A program made the position numbers and the translations under genes. Of a DNA stretch of 34,858 bases, positions 23,996 through 32,101 are shown piece by piece. The DNA is from Magnetococcales bacterium WMHbin3 (GTDB lineage Bacteria; Pseudomonadota; Magnetococcia; Magnetococcales; Magnetaquicoccaceae): NCBI GenBank assembly GCA_002753185.1, contig PDZX01000043.1, forward strand, positions 1 through 34,858. Reading direction: 5' to 3'. Under the pieces are notes generated by a model, which ran no database searches, was not told the DNA's origin, and saw nothing but the letters and a program-made list of their open reading frames with translations. Positions within the stretch are counted from its first letter, which is position 1; each line of letters starts with the position of its first letter.

Positions 23996-24973
23996 ATGAC
24001 CAATCGCAATGCACAGATCCTCCAGGAAATCAGAGAGGAAATGGCGCGGGAAGTCAGTAGCGTTCGCCATGAGATGCAACAGATCCGCGCCCTGGTGCAG
24101 GACGCCATCGTCAAGCTGACGGACAGTTTCAATGGCTTGCGGGATCAATCCGATGCCCAGTACCAACTGGTTTCCAAGCTCACCCACTCCATGGATCAGG
24201 AGGCGGGACAAGAAGGCGATGGGGTCAACATCCGCAAGTTCGTCACGGAGACGGACAAGATCCTGCGCACCTTCGTGGACCATATCATCCTGGTCAGCAG
24301 GCAGAGCATGGAGATGGTCCATCGGGTGGACGCCCTCTCGTCGCAGATGCAGGAGGTCGTGACGATCATCAAGGATATCAACGGCATCGCGGAGCAGACC
24401 AATGTCTTGTCCCTGAACGCGCGCATCGTGGCGGCCCGCGCGGGCCAGGCCGGACGCGCCTTTTCCGTGGTGGCGGACGAGGTGCGCAAACTGGCGCGCA
24501 ACTCCCATGAGTTCAGCGACAGGATCAGCGAGGTGGTCGATCAGGCCAAGGAGAACATCCTGGCCACCAAGGAGATCATCGAAATCATGGCCTCCAAGGA
24601 CATGAGCTTCGCCATCGAATCCAAGGGGCGGGTCGATTACATGATGGGAGAGGTCAACGCCATCGATCAGTTCACCACCGAGACCATTCAAAAGGTCTCG
24701 GTGATCGCCGGGGATATCGCAATGCGGGTGGGAATCGCGGTGATGTCCTTGCAGTTCGAGGACATGGTGACCCAGTTGACCCATAGCATGGAACGCAAAT
24801 TCACGGTGCTGGAGCAGTTCGGCTCGCTCCTGCCGCCGGAACTGCTCGCGCACGAATCACTCGCGGTCGCCTTGCAAGGGGCGCTGGAGGAGCAGCAGGA
24901 GCGCTTCAACATCGCGGATCGTCAGGCGGTCCAGCAGACCAGCATGGACGAGGGGGACATCGAACTGTTCTAA
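23996..24973 (+). CDS. Soluble methyl-accepting chemotaxis-like receptor
   Basis: A 325-aa all-helical protein with no transmembrane segment and no recognisable sensor domain. The signalling hairpin tip is at about 125-170: [25 protein letters not shown], then [18 protein letters not shown]. By comparison with E. coli Tsr, N381 and R388 are kept, but E385 is replaced by V and A383 by R, both in the receptor-contact region. The C-terminal part ([26 protein letters not shown]) recalls helices that follow the tip in receptors of non-motility chemosensory systems. Placed after cheW, it is probably the dedicated cytoplasmic input or a scaffold of this array. Confidence 0.85.
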   Translation: MTNRNAQILQEIREEMAREVSSVRHEMQQIRALVQDAIVKLTDSFNGLRDQSDAQYQLVSKLTHSMDQEAGQEGDGVNIRKFVTETDKILRTFVDHIILVSRQSMEMVHRVDALSSQMQEVVTIIKDINGIAEQTNVLSLNARIVAARAGQAGRAFSVVADEVRKLARNSHEFSDRISEVVDQAKENILATKEIIEIMASKDMSFAIESKGRVDYMMGEVNAIDQFTTETIQKVSVIAGDIAMRVGIAVMSLQFEDMVTQLTHSMERKFTVLEQFGSLLPPELLAHESLAVALQGALEEQQERFNIADRQAVQQTSMDEGDIELF

Positions 24974-25043
24974 GGGCACGCCGATTAAAAGTTTTTTATA
25001 AAAATCAACACAAAACACACCATGTGAACAAGAGGAGAAAAAG

Positions 25044-25358
25044 ATGTCCGGAACCATCAACGTGACTCGCAACGACAATGAGACCGTCATCAGCGTGAAA
25101 GGGCGCTTCAACTTCGAGATGCACTCCCAGTTTCGGGCCGCCTATCAGAGCGATGCCGGGGACGAGAATCAGGGACGCCGTTTCGTGATCGATCTGTCCG
25201 GCACGGAGTACATCGACTCCTCGGCCCTGGGCATGCTGCTGCTGCTGCGCGAAGAGGCCGGCGCCAACGAATCGGACATCGAGATCATCAACACCCGGCC
25301 GGAAATCCGCAAGATCCTGGAGACCGCCAACTTCCAGAGACTCTTCAAAATCGCATAA
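25044..25358 (+). CDS. STAS-domain anti-sigma factor antagonist-like protein
   Basis: A 104-aa single STAS domain: strands INVTRNDNETVISVKGRFNFEM, FVIDLSGTEYIDSSALGMLLLL, then IEIINTRPEIRKILETANF. The phosphorylatable serine lies in D58-S59-S60 (IDSSALG), the site used by SpoIIAA-type antagonists. It is followed 35 nt later by a PP2C phosphatase fused to an RsbW-like ATPase, its expected regulator. It has a good AGGAG before ATG 25044. It probably switches partners according to the phosphorylation state and could bind an anti-sigma factor, a diguanylate cyclase or the kinase domain next door. Confidence 0.92.
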   Translation: MSGTINVTRNDNETVISVKGRFNFEMHSQFRAAYQSDAGDENQGRRFVIDLSGTEYIDSSALGMLLLLREEAGANESDIEIINTRPEIRKILETANFQRLFKIA

Positions 25359-25393
25359 GGAGCAACCAACTCGCGTACACGAAGCGCCGCCGG

Positions 25394-27106
25394 ATGAAGA
25401 TACTGCTCGTCGACGACGACCCCATCAACCGCACCATTCTGCAACGTTTGCTGGGCAAGGAGGGCCACCCTGTGGTCACCGCCAGCAATGGGGTGGAGGG
25501 GGTCGAACGGTTCATCGAACATCAGCCGGACATGGTCCTGATGGATATCCGCATGCCGAAAATGAACGGCTACGAAGCGGCCATGGAGATCAAACGGCTG
25601 AGCCGCTCCCGATTCACGCCGATCATCTTTCTCACGGCGGTGACCGACGAAGAGGGACTGGTGCAGTGCATCGAGGCAGGAGGGGACGATTTTCTGACCA
25701 AGCCGTTCAACCGTCCCATCCTGCAGGCCAAAATCAGCGCCATGGAACGGATCAGCCGGCTCCATGCCAGGTTGCGGGAACAAAAGGAGGAACTGGAACA
25801 GCATCAGGAACGGATCCACCAGGAACTGGAGATCGGCAACCATCTGTTCGCCCACATCGTGAAGGTGGGCAATCTTCTGGATGCGCCCTGCCTCAATCAC
25901 TGGACCTCGCCGATGTCGCTGTTCAACGGCGACCTGCTGGTGGCCAGCTACAATCCGGTAGGCGGCCTGAACATCCTGTTGGGGGATTTCACCGGTCATG
26001 GACTCTCTGCGGCGGTGGGCGCCATGCCGGTGTCGGACATCTTCTACGAGATGACCGCGCAAGGGTTCTCCATCGGCGACATGGTGGAGGCCATGAATGC
26101 CAAACTGTTGGCCATCATGCCCACGCGGATGTTTCTGGCGGCCTGCCTGATCGAGGTGGATCCCCGACAGAAGAGCCTCAACATCTGGAACGGCGGGTTG
26201 CCGGATGTCCTGATCACCGACAACACATGCCGCATCATTCACCGCGTTCCCTCCAACCACATGCCTCTTGGGGTCACCCAGTTGACACGGGAGGACCGGA
26301 AGGTGGAAATTCTGGAGATGCGTTCGGATTTTCGGGTGTTTTTGCACTCGGACGGGGTCACGGAGGCGACCAACCGCGATGGAGCGATGTTCGGCAGCGA
26401 CCGCCTGGAATCGCATTTCAGCGGCGCGCAGGCGCCCGAAACCCTGTTTTCCGCCATCCTGGACGATCTGAAACGATTTCGCGGGGATGCCAAACAGACC
26501 GATGACATCAGCCTGTTGGAGATCGTCTGCGCCCAGGCCGGAGAGGAGGCGCGCGGCGTTGATGCGCGTCGCCAGCGCGCCACCATCACGCCATCGCCCT
26601 GGGAAGCGTCGTTCACCTTCAGCGCCCTCACCCTCAAGGCGGTGGATCCCCTGCCCACGATCCTCAACATGGTCATGACCCTGCAAGCCCCGGCAGGGCA
26701 CCGGGAGCGGCTCTACACCATCCTGGCGGAACTCTTCTCCAATGCCCTGGACCATGGACTGCTGCGGCTCGACACCCGCACCAAGAAGACGCCGGAAGGA
26801 TTCATCCGCTACTATGCCCAACGGGAGGAACGGCTGGCCGCCCTGGAAAAAGGGAGCATCCGCATCCAGTTGAGCCACACCCCGCTGCCCTCCGCGCCCA
26901 ACGACGCGCGGGCACCGGGTGGCGAAATCCGCATCCTCATGGAGGATAGCGGTCCTGGCTTCGATATCGCCCACATCCATTCCCACCTGGTGGGCAATAC
27001 CGGACATGGCGGACGCGGGATCGCCCTGATGCGTTCCTTGTGCAAAGAGTTGACCTATCAAGGATGTGGCAATCGGGCCATTGCGGTCTACCACTGGACA
27101 CAATAG
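25394..27106 (+). CDS. Receiver - PP2C (SpoIIE) phosphatase - HATPase partner-switch protein
   Basis: A 570-aa cytoplasmic protein in three parts. A receiver domain (1-120) has MKILLVDDDP, phospho-acceptor D51 (LMDIRMPKMNG) and FLTKPF. A coiled-coil (125-160) links it to a SpoIIE/RsbU phosphatase domain (FNGDLLVASYNP, LGDFTGHGLSAAVGAMP, HSDGVTEATN, KQTDDISLL) with the metal-binding aspartates. The C-terminus is an RsbW-like ATPase (AELFSNALDHGL, LMEDSGPGFD, GGRGIALMRSL). The layout equals HsbR of Pseudomonas, which both dephosphorylates and phosphorylates a STAS partner. Here the STAS gene lies directly upstream, and CheA is the likely source of phosphate for the receiver. Confidence 0.92.
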   Translation: MKILLVDDDPINRTILQRLLGKEGHPVVTASNGVEGVERFIEHQPDMVLMDIRMPKMNGYEAAMEIKRLSRSRFTPIIFLTAVTDEEGLVQCIEAGGDDFLTKPFNRPILQAKISAMERISRLHARLREQKEELEQHQERIHQELEIGNHLFAHIVKVGNLLDAPCLNHWTSPMSLFNGDLLVASYNPVGGLNILLGDFTGHGLSAAVGAMPVSDIFYEMTAQGFSIGDMVEAMNAKLLAIMPTRMFLAACLIEVDPRQKSLNIWNGGLPDVLITDNTCRIIHRVPSNHMPLGVTQLTREDRKVEILEMRSDFRVFLHSDGVTEATNRDGAMFGSDRLESHFSGAQAPETLFSAILDDLKRFRGDAKQTDDISLLEIVCAQAGEEARGVDARRQRATITPSPWEASFTFSALTLKAVDPLPTILNMVMTLQAPAGHRERLYTILAELFSNALDHGLLRLDTRTKKTPEGFIRYYAQREERLAALEKGSIRIQLSHTPLPSAPNDARAPGGEIRILMEDSGPGFDIAHIHSHLVGNTGHGGRGIALMRSLCKELTYQGCGNRAIAVYHWTQ

Positions 27107-27131
27107 GCACCTGAAGGGCGGAAACCGGGAC

Positions 27132-28388
27132 ATGGCTGGTTCACTCAACGTCATGGTGGTGGATGACACCATCACCTATCGAATGATCATGAAGAAGGTT
27201 GCGGAAAGCATTCCCGGAATCTGTGTCACCTCCACGCTTTCCAACGGCAGGATGGCCCTGGACAAATTGACCGAGCAGATCACCCAGAACAGCCGGGAAC
27301 GCCCGGAGGCCATTCTTCTGGACGTAGAGATGCCAGTGATGGATGGCCTCGCCACCCTCAAGGAGGTCCGCAAACGCTATCCGCAAATCACGGTGGTGAT
27401 GGTGAGCGCCTTGTCGCGCTCGAACGCGAACATCATCATGGAATGCCTCAACGCCGGGGCCATGGATTTCGTCACCAAACCCCTGGAGACCAACGTTGAG
27501 CGGGCCAAGAGCGCCCTGCGCAAGGAACTGGAGCCGATTCTCGCCCTGCTGATGCAGGATCCGGGCAAGGGGAGCGGGACGGACAACAACCGACCCGCAG
27601 CGGCGGCGCAGGCCACGGCCATGCCGACCACGCCCCCCTCCCCCCCATCGCCAGCACGCCCCGCGTTCGGGCAGACCGTGCCAGGACCACGTCCCACATT
27701 CGCGCCCCCCCCGCCCCAGGTGGAGAAGCCCGCCCCGGCGCTCCAGGTCACGCAGGTCACGCCCGCTCCGCCACAACCAGGCAGCGCGCGCAAACCGACA
27801 CGTCCCGACCTGCTGCTGATCGGTTCCTCCACCGGCGGACCGGTGGCCCTGGCCAAGGTACTCGGCAACCTGGGAGAAAAACCGCAAGTCCCCACCCTGA
27901 TCGTGCAGCACATGCCCCCGGTCTTCACCGCCTCCCTGGCGGAACAGCTCAGCCGCACCTCCGGACTGGTGGTCAAGGAGGCCCGCGACGACCAGACCCT
28001 GCTGCCGGGCAGCGTCACCATCGCCCAGGGGGGGCGACACATGACCTTGCAAAATCGCAACGGCACCCTTAAACTGATCCTTAACGACGGGCCCAAGGTC
28101 AACGAATGCCGACCGGCGGTGGATGTTCTTTTCATGTCGGTGGTTGCCTCCTTTACAGGCAACATCGTCTGCGTTATACTGACCGGCATGGGGAGGGATG
28201 GCACCAATGGAGTGGATGCCTTGAAGCGCGCCGGCAGGACCTGGTGCATTACACAGGATAAACAATCGTGCGTGGTTTATGGCATGCCCCGTTCCGTTGA
28301 AGAAAAAGGCTTATCCGATGAATCCCTGCCACTGGACGCCATTGGCGGCAGGATCACGCAACTGTGCAACCTCCCCGTGGCGCGCTGA
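27132..28388 (+). CDS. cheB: Chemotaxis response regulator / protein-glutamate methylesterase CheB
   Basis: A 418-aa enzyme that removes methyl groups from (or deamidates) receptor glutamates. The N-terminal receiver has VMVVDDT and phospho-acceptor D64 (LLDVEMPVMDG). A long Pro/Ala/Thr linker (about 150-225) leads to the catalytic domain with S233 (IGSSTGGP), H260 (QHMPPVF) and D356 (MGRDGTNG). ATG 27132 (MAGSLNV) is chosen over an upstream start that overlaps the previous gene; GGCGGAAACCGGGAC precedes it. cheR follows after 2 nt. The linker is longer than that of E. coli CheB. Confidence 0.95.
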   Translation: MAGSLNVMVVDDTITYRMIMKKVAESIPGICVTSTLSNGRMALDKLTEQITQNSRERPEAILLDVEMPVMDGLATLKEVRKRYPQITVVMVSALSRSNANIIMECLNAGAMDFVTKPLETNVERAKSALRKELEPILALLMQDPGKGSGTDNNRPAAAAQATAMPTTPPSPPSPARPAFGQTVPGPRPTFAPPPPQVEKPAPALQVTQVTPAPPQPGSARKPTRPDLLLIGSSTGGPVALAKVLGNLGEKPQVPTLIVQHMPPVFTASLAEQLSRTSGLVVKEARDDQTLLPGSVTIAQGGRHMTLQNRNGTLKLILNDGPKVNECRPAVDVLFMSVVASFTGNIVCVILTGMGRDGTNGVDALKRAGRTWCITQDKQSCVVYGMPRSVEEKGLSDESLPLDAIGGRITQLCNLPVAR

Positions 28389-28390
28389 CC

Positions 28391-29218
28391 ATGGCCATTT
28401 CCACTGAAGAGTTCGACCTGATTCGCAACTTCATCCACGAACACAGTGGCATCGTGATCAATCCCGGCAAGGAGTACCTGATCGAAAATCGCCTGACCGT
28501 GATCATGGTGCAAAGCGGTTGCGACAACTTCAAAGATCTGCACGCCAAACTGCAAAACGATCCCGGCCCGTTGCGTACCAAGGTCATCGACGCCATGACC
28601 ACCAACGAGACCCTCTGGTTCCGGGACGACTCCTTCGCCACCGCCCTGGCCTCCCATATCGTGCCGGAACTGATCAACAAAGCGCGCACCGCCAGCCAGG
28701 TGCGCATCTGGTCGGCGGCCTGCTCCACCGGCCAGGAGCCATACTCCATCGGCATGCTGCTCCTCGATACCCTGAGCAAAACCAGCTCTCCGCCCCCCTT
28801 GTCGAAATTCTCCATCCTGGCCACCGACCTCTCCCCGTCCGCCATCGTCCTGGCATCGTCCGGACGGTACAGCCAATTGGCCATTTCGCGCGGCATGCGG
28901 CCCGAATTCCTGGAACGCTACTTCAAAAAGAACGGAATGGTATACGAACTGATCCCGGATATACGCGGCCTGGTGAAATTCCAGCAATTCAATCTCAAGT
29001 CACCCTTCACGGAACACGGCAAATTCGACTTCCTGCTGTGCCGCAATGTCCTGATCTATTTCTCCGACGAATTGAAACGACAGATTTATACAAAAATTCG
29101 TGACAGTTTAAATAAAGATGGTATCCTGGCAATTGGGGCTTCCGAATCCCCACGAGGCTATACCACTGCCTTTCAGCAGGTCATGATGGGTGGCGCTGCT
29201 CTTTATCGTCCCATATAG
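28391..29218 (+). CDS. cheR: Chemotaxis protein methyltransferase CheR
   Basis: A 275-aa AdoMet-dependent enzyme that methylates receptor glutamates. The N-terminal helical domain (FDLIRNFIHEHSGIVINPGK, YLIENRL) is followed by the catalytic domain: TNETLWFRD, IWSAACSTGQEPYSIGML, ILATDLSPSAI, FDFLLCRNVLIYF and a closing GASESP. The size and motifs are standard. ATG 28391 is 2 nt after the cheB stop; an upstream in-frame ATG would overlap cheB by 25 nt and is less likely. Its presence with cheB implies adaptation of the soluble receptor or of others. Confidence 0.95.
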   Translation: MAISTEEFDLIRNFIHEHSGIVINPGKEYLIENRLTVIMVQSGCDNFKDLHAKLQNDPGPLRTKVIDAMTTNETLWFRDDSFATALASHIVPELINKARTASQVRIWSAACSTGQEPYSIGMLLLDTLSKTSSPPPLSKFSILATDLSPSAIVLASSGRYSQLAISRGMRPEFLERYFKKNGMVYELIPDIRGLVKFQQFNLKSPFTEHGKFDFLLCRNVLIYFSDELKRQIYTKIRDSLNKDGILAIGASESPRGYTTAFQQVMMGGAALYRPI

Positions 29219-29235
29219 AGCAAAGGTGCGATTCG

Positions 29236-29613
29236 ATGAAACTACTCACCATTGATGATTCCAGAACCATACGCCGCGTGATCAGCGGCATTGGCGCCAT
29301 GGTCGGGTTCGAAGTCCTGGAGGCCGAAAACGGGGACGCGGGCATCCGGGTGCTGGAACAGCACGGCGACGAAGTGGCCCTGATCCTTCTGGACTGGAAC
29401 ATGCCCGGCATGAATGGCCTCGAAGTGCTCAAACATGTCAAGGCCGACCCGCGTTGGACGCACATCCCGGTCATGATGGTCACCACGGAAGGGGAAAAGG
29501 ATTACATCATCAAGGCCATTCAGGCAGGAGCCATTCATTATCAGACCAAACCCTTCACCCAGGAAGAGATGGCAGCACGCATCATGGAAGCCCTGGGCAT
29601 GGGTGGCCTGTAA
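29236..29613 (+). CDS. cheY: CheY-type single-domain response regulator
   Basis: A 125-aa receiver: KLLTIDDSRTIRRV, phospho-acceptor aspartate in LLDWNMPGMNGLE, MMVTTEGEKDYI and the lysine in YQTKPFTQEE. The DWNMP and TTEG signatures are those of chemotaxis CheY. It lies between cheR (17 nt) and cheX (20 nt), so a phosphorylated form could be drained by CheX. It may act on FliM, whose CheY-binding peptide is intact in this window, or on the partner-switch branch. Confidence 0.93.
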   Translation: MKLLTIDDSRTIRRVISGIGAMVGFEVLEAENGDAGIRVLEQHGDEVALILLDWNMPGMNGLEVLKHVKADPRWTHIPVMMVTTEGEKDYIIKAIQAGAIHYQTKPFTQEEMAARIMEALGMGGL

Positions 29614-29633
29614 CCCCTACGAAAGAGACCAGC

Positions 29634-30110
29634 ATGTCCCAATCCAGCTCCCCCGAACTGATCGAAAAGCTCCTGGCGGGACTGCGTCAGGCCGTCACGG
29701 AAATGATGAACTCCATGGCCATGACGGAGGTCGTCTTCGCCGGGCGCGAGTCCGCCAACTCCTTTACCATCAGCGCCGAGGTGGTGGGCCTGGTGCGGCT
29801 CTCCGGACACATGCAAGGCATGGTGGGAGTGACCTGCGACCAGGAAATGCTGCGCGTCGTCGTCTCCAAGATCGTGGGCCTTCCCCCGGAGGAACTCTCC
29901 CAGGAAGACCTGCTCGACGGCGCCGCCGAATTGGCCAACATGGTGTGCGGCGGCATGAAAACCAAGGCGCAGATCGGCGGTGTCGATCTCTCGCCGCCCA
30001 TTGCCATTGTCGGCAAGGAGTTCGTCTCCCAGTGGAAAACCAACCACGCCACCCACATCTTCACCTTCCAGATGGAAGAGGGCGGGTTGCGGATCTACTC
30101 CAGCCTGTAA
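29634..30110 (+). CDS. cheX: CheY-phosphate phosphatase CheX
   Basis: A 158-aa protein with the CheC/CheX fold: MTEVVFAGRESANSF, VGLVRLSGHMQGMVGVTCD, then the helix with the phosphatase motif D95-x3-E99-x2-N102 (DGAAELANMVCGGMKT), and the closing strand THIFTFQMEEGGLRI. One copy of the motif is expected for CheX. It dephosphorylates CheY, probably that of the gene 20 nt upstream. After it, 184 nt of non-coding sequence contains a candidate sigma-54 site. Confidence 0.88.
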   Translation: MSQSSSPELIEKLLAGLRQAVTEMMNSMAMTEVVFAGRESANSFTISAEVVGLVRLSGHMQGMVGVTCDQEMLRVVVSKIVGLPPEELSQEDLLDGAAELANMVCGGMKTKAQIGGVDLSPPIAIVGKEFVSQWKTNHATHIFTFQMEEGGLRIYSSL

Positions 30111-30199
30111 TTTCCGCCAACAATGCCGCCAGCCGGCACACCCTGCCGATGGCCAGCACGGAGCCGAATACGAAAATGTTATTTTTTTGACTTGAAACC

Positions 30200-30215
30200 C
30201 TGCACCAATTTTGCA
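30200..30215 (+). promoter_or_regulatory. Candidate sigma-54 promoter upstream of second cheY
   Basis: CTGCAC-CAATT-TTGCA matches TGGCAC-N5-TTGCA with the -12 GC intact and one of the two -24 G bases replaced by T. The start of transcription would fall near 30226, about 70 nt before the cheY ATG. The site lies in the only long gap within the chemosensory run, so the last cheY could be transcribed on its own. Confidence 0.5.
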
Positions 30216-30294
30216 AGAATGGGCTTTTACCGAATCAATGCCATCCTACTGGCGCCCAACCAGCCTGACGAAACTCTATAGAGGGAGATGAATC

Positions 30295-30669
30295 ATGCGT
30301 GTTTTGATCGTTGACGACTCGAGCGTCATGCGGAAAATCGTAGCTCGTGGCCTGCGTCAGGCCGGATTCAAAATTACCGACATCCTGGAAGCCGGCGACG
30401 GACAGGAAGCCATGAATCTGCTCAAGACGGACAGCAATTTCAAACTTATCCTTTCCGACTGGAACATGCCGGTGATGGATGGTTTGCAGTTCGTCAGGGA
30501 AGTGCGAGGCAATATCCCGCAAATCAAGAACATCCCCATCGTGATGGTCACCACCGAGGGCGGTGAGAGCAAAGTGTCCGCCGCCATGGAAGCCGGGGCC
30601 AACGGCCACATCAAAAAGCCCTTCACGCCGGAAACCCTCCAAGAAAGCCTGCAGCGTTTTCTCGGCTGA
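30295..30669 (+). CDS. cheY: Second CheY-type response regulator
   Basis: A 124-aa single receiver domain: RVLIVDDSSVMRKIVARGLRQ, phospho-acceptor aspartate in ILSDWNMPVMDGLQF, VMVTTEGGESKV and the lysine in HIKKPFTPE. ATG 30295 has GGGAG 8 nt upstream. It is not close to the first CheY outside the core motifs, so the two are unlikely to be a recent duplication. It has its own candidate promoter and is followed by a strong terminator. One CheY may serve the motor while the other is a phosphate sink; which is which cannot be told here. Confidence 0.92.
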   Translation: MRVLIVDDSSVMRKIVARGLRQAGFKITDILEAGDGQEAMNLLKTDSNFKLILSDWNMPVMDGLQFVREVRGNIPQIKNIPIVMVTTEGGESKVSAAMEAGANGHIKKPFTPETLQESLQRFLG

Positions 30670-30696
30670 CCCGTTTTCATCGTCTCTTCCGACACC

Positions 30697-30740
30697 TCCG
30701 TGGCATGCCAGTGACAGATGGCAGGCCACGGATTTTTTTT
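30697..30740 (+). terminator. Strong intrinsic terminator closing the chemosensory operon
   Basis: TCCGTGGC (30697-30704) pairs with GCCACGGA (30725-30732), and TGCCA (30706-30710) with TGGCA (30719-30723), around an 8-nt loop. Eight T follow at 30733-30740. It lies 28 nt after the stop of the second cheY. Confidence 0.95.
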
Positions 30741-30763
30741 GCCCTGAATTTCGCCCTGCCGAC

Positions 30764-30779
30764 CGGCATCATTTTTGCT
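30764..30779 (+). promoter_or_regulatory. Candidate sigma-54 promoter of the CBS/TPR gene pair
   Basis: CGGCATCATTTTTGCT keeps both key dinucleotides, GG at 30765-30766 and GC at 30777-30778, exactly 10 nt apart, plus the TTTGCT -12 box. It lies directly after the terminator and about 72 nt before the next ATG. This is the best -24/-12 match in the window. Confidence 0.6.
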
Positions 30780-30850
30780 AAAATGATCTCGCCAGATCCT
30801 CGGATCAAACCCAGTCTGCGGATTTCATTGAGAGCGGGACGAAACACCGA

Positions 30851-32098
30851 ATGGAAACACCTCCAGAAATCGTCAAAAAGGCTCGCCCATTTTTCTTGAG
30901 CTATTTCACCAAGCTGGGCAACGACCTGAACACCCTGACCGCAGCCCCCGTGGTGTGCACCCTGCAAGGCATCGAACTCTGCCGGGGCCATGACGACCTG
31001 GAAGCCTTGTTCGAAGCCGATCGCAGCGTGGCCTACGTCCTCGAGGACGGCCTGCACACCGGTGACGTGCATCTGATCATCGACATCGCCACCTCCATCG
31101 CCCTGACCGGCCTCATGATGATGATGGGGGCATCGGTCATTCAAAGCCAGGTCAAAAACCGGGAATACAACGAAGAGATCCAGGAGGGCTTCCAAGAGGT
31201 ATCAAATCAGGTGGTGGGCGCCCTGAATGATCTCGTGGAAAAAAAGCTCAAGAATGGCGGCCACCTGTTCCTCAAGGAGACCACCTACGTCCCCTATGGC
31301 GACTTTCCGACGACCCTGTCGGACGACCTCACCTATCTGAGCGTCGGCGTCCAGATTCAGGTTGCCGATTTTCCTGCACAAATCGCCAGTTGGTTGCTGT
31401 CGAAGGGATTCGCGGAGACCTTGCTGGGCGTCAAAATTCCTGGCAGCCCGGAAGAGGAAGAGAAGGCCAGGCAACAGGCGGCCCCACCCCCTCCTCCACC
31501 GCCGCCTCCTCCACCGCCGCCTCCACCGCCGCCTCCGCCGCCTCCGCCGCCTCCGGCACCAAAGGCCACGCCCGCGCCCAGCGAACCGGAAAAACCCGCC
31601 AAGGTCGCGACCGCCTCCCTGACAGGCTCACTGCCGATCTTCCAGTACGCCAAGGATTCGCTCCCCATGCCGGACGAGGCCGGCAGCGTGCAGGCGATCA
31701 TGATCCCGAACCCGTTCACCCTCAAGGAGGACGAACGGGTGCTGATCGCCATCAACGCCATGCGCCAGGACGGCTACCGCTACATGGGCGTCGAGCGCGG
31801 CGGCAAGCTGATCCGTGTGGTTTCGCAAAGCGATCTGCGGCAGATCATGGGGCCGTTTTACGGCACCCGTGCCATGAACGCCCGCGACAAGGCCCTGTGC
31901 AACATCCCCATCGGCAAGCTCAACCAGACGCAAAAGGTGCATGCCGTCACCCTGGACAGTTCAATCGTCAAGGCGGCCAACATCATGGATGAATACAGGC
32001 TGCACGCCCTGCCCGTGGTGAGCAACCAGGGGGTGCTGCGCGGTTTCGTCACCATTCACGCGGTCCTGGACTTCTATCGCCGCAAAAGGCAAGCCTGA
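30851..32098 (+). CDS. CheC/CheX-like domain - polyproline - CBS pair fusion protein
   Basis: A 415-aa protein of unnamed type. Residues 1-195 look like a CheC/CheX-fold domain: ALTGLMMMMGAS, then a helix E112-x3-E116-x2-N119 (EGFQEVSNQVVGALNDLVE), close to the D/S-x3-E-x2-N phosphatase motif, and a strand LSVGVQIQV. The first acidic/polar position is Glu. Residues 212-235 are 24 consecutive prolines followed by a Pro/Ala/Lys linker. Residues about 280-415 are two CBS motifs (ERVLIAINAMRQDGYRYMGVE, LIRVVSQSDLRQIM; ANIMDEYRLHALPVVSNQGVLRGFVTI), which commonly bind adenine nucleotides. It may be a CheY phosphatase or phospho-sensor whose output depends on nucleotide level. Its substrate is not known. 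Confidence 0.7.
   Translation: METPPEIVKKARPFFLSYFTKLGNDLNTLTAAPVVCTLQGIELCRGHDDLEALFEADRSVAYVLEDGLHTGDVHLIIDIATSIALTGLMMMMGASVIQSQVKNREYNEEIQEGFQEVSNQVVGALNDLVEKKLKNGGHLFLKETTYVPYGDFPTTLSDDLTYLSVGVQIQVADFPAQIASWLLSKGFAETLLGVKIPGSPEEEEKARQQAAPPPPPPPPPPPPPPPPPPPPPPPPAPKATPAPSEPEKPAKVATASLTGSLPIFQYAKDSLPMPDEAGSVQAIMIPNPFTLKEDERVLIAINAMRQDGYRYMGVERGGKLIRVVSQSDLRQIMGPFYGTRAMNARDKALCNIPIGKLNQTQKVHAVTLDSSIVKAANIMDEYRLHALPVVSNQGVLRGFVTIHAVLDFYRRKRQA
31484..31555 (+). repeat. 24-codon polyproline tract
   Basis: Seventy-two bases encode 24 prolines in a row, using CCG, CCT, CCA and CCC, with a late 9-nt repeat ccgccgcct. It forms a stiff linker between the phosphatase-like and CBS domains. Its length would require elongation factor P for efficient translation. 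Confidence 0.97.
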
Positions 32099-32101
32099 TC
32101 C

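Noticed and set aside
30187..30215. TTGACT as the -35 of a sigma-70 promoter before the second cheY
   Set aside because: No acceptable -10 hexamer lies 16-18 nt downstream, whereas the overlapping sigma-54-like site has correct spacing.
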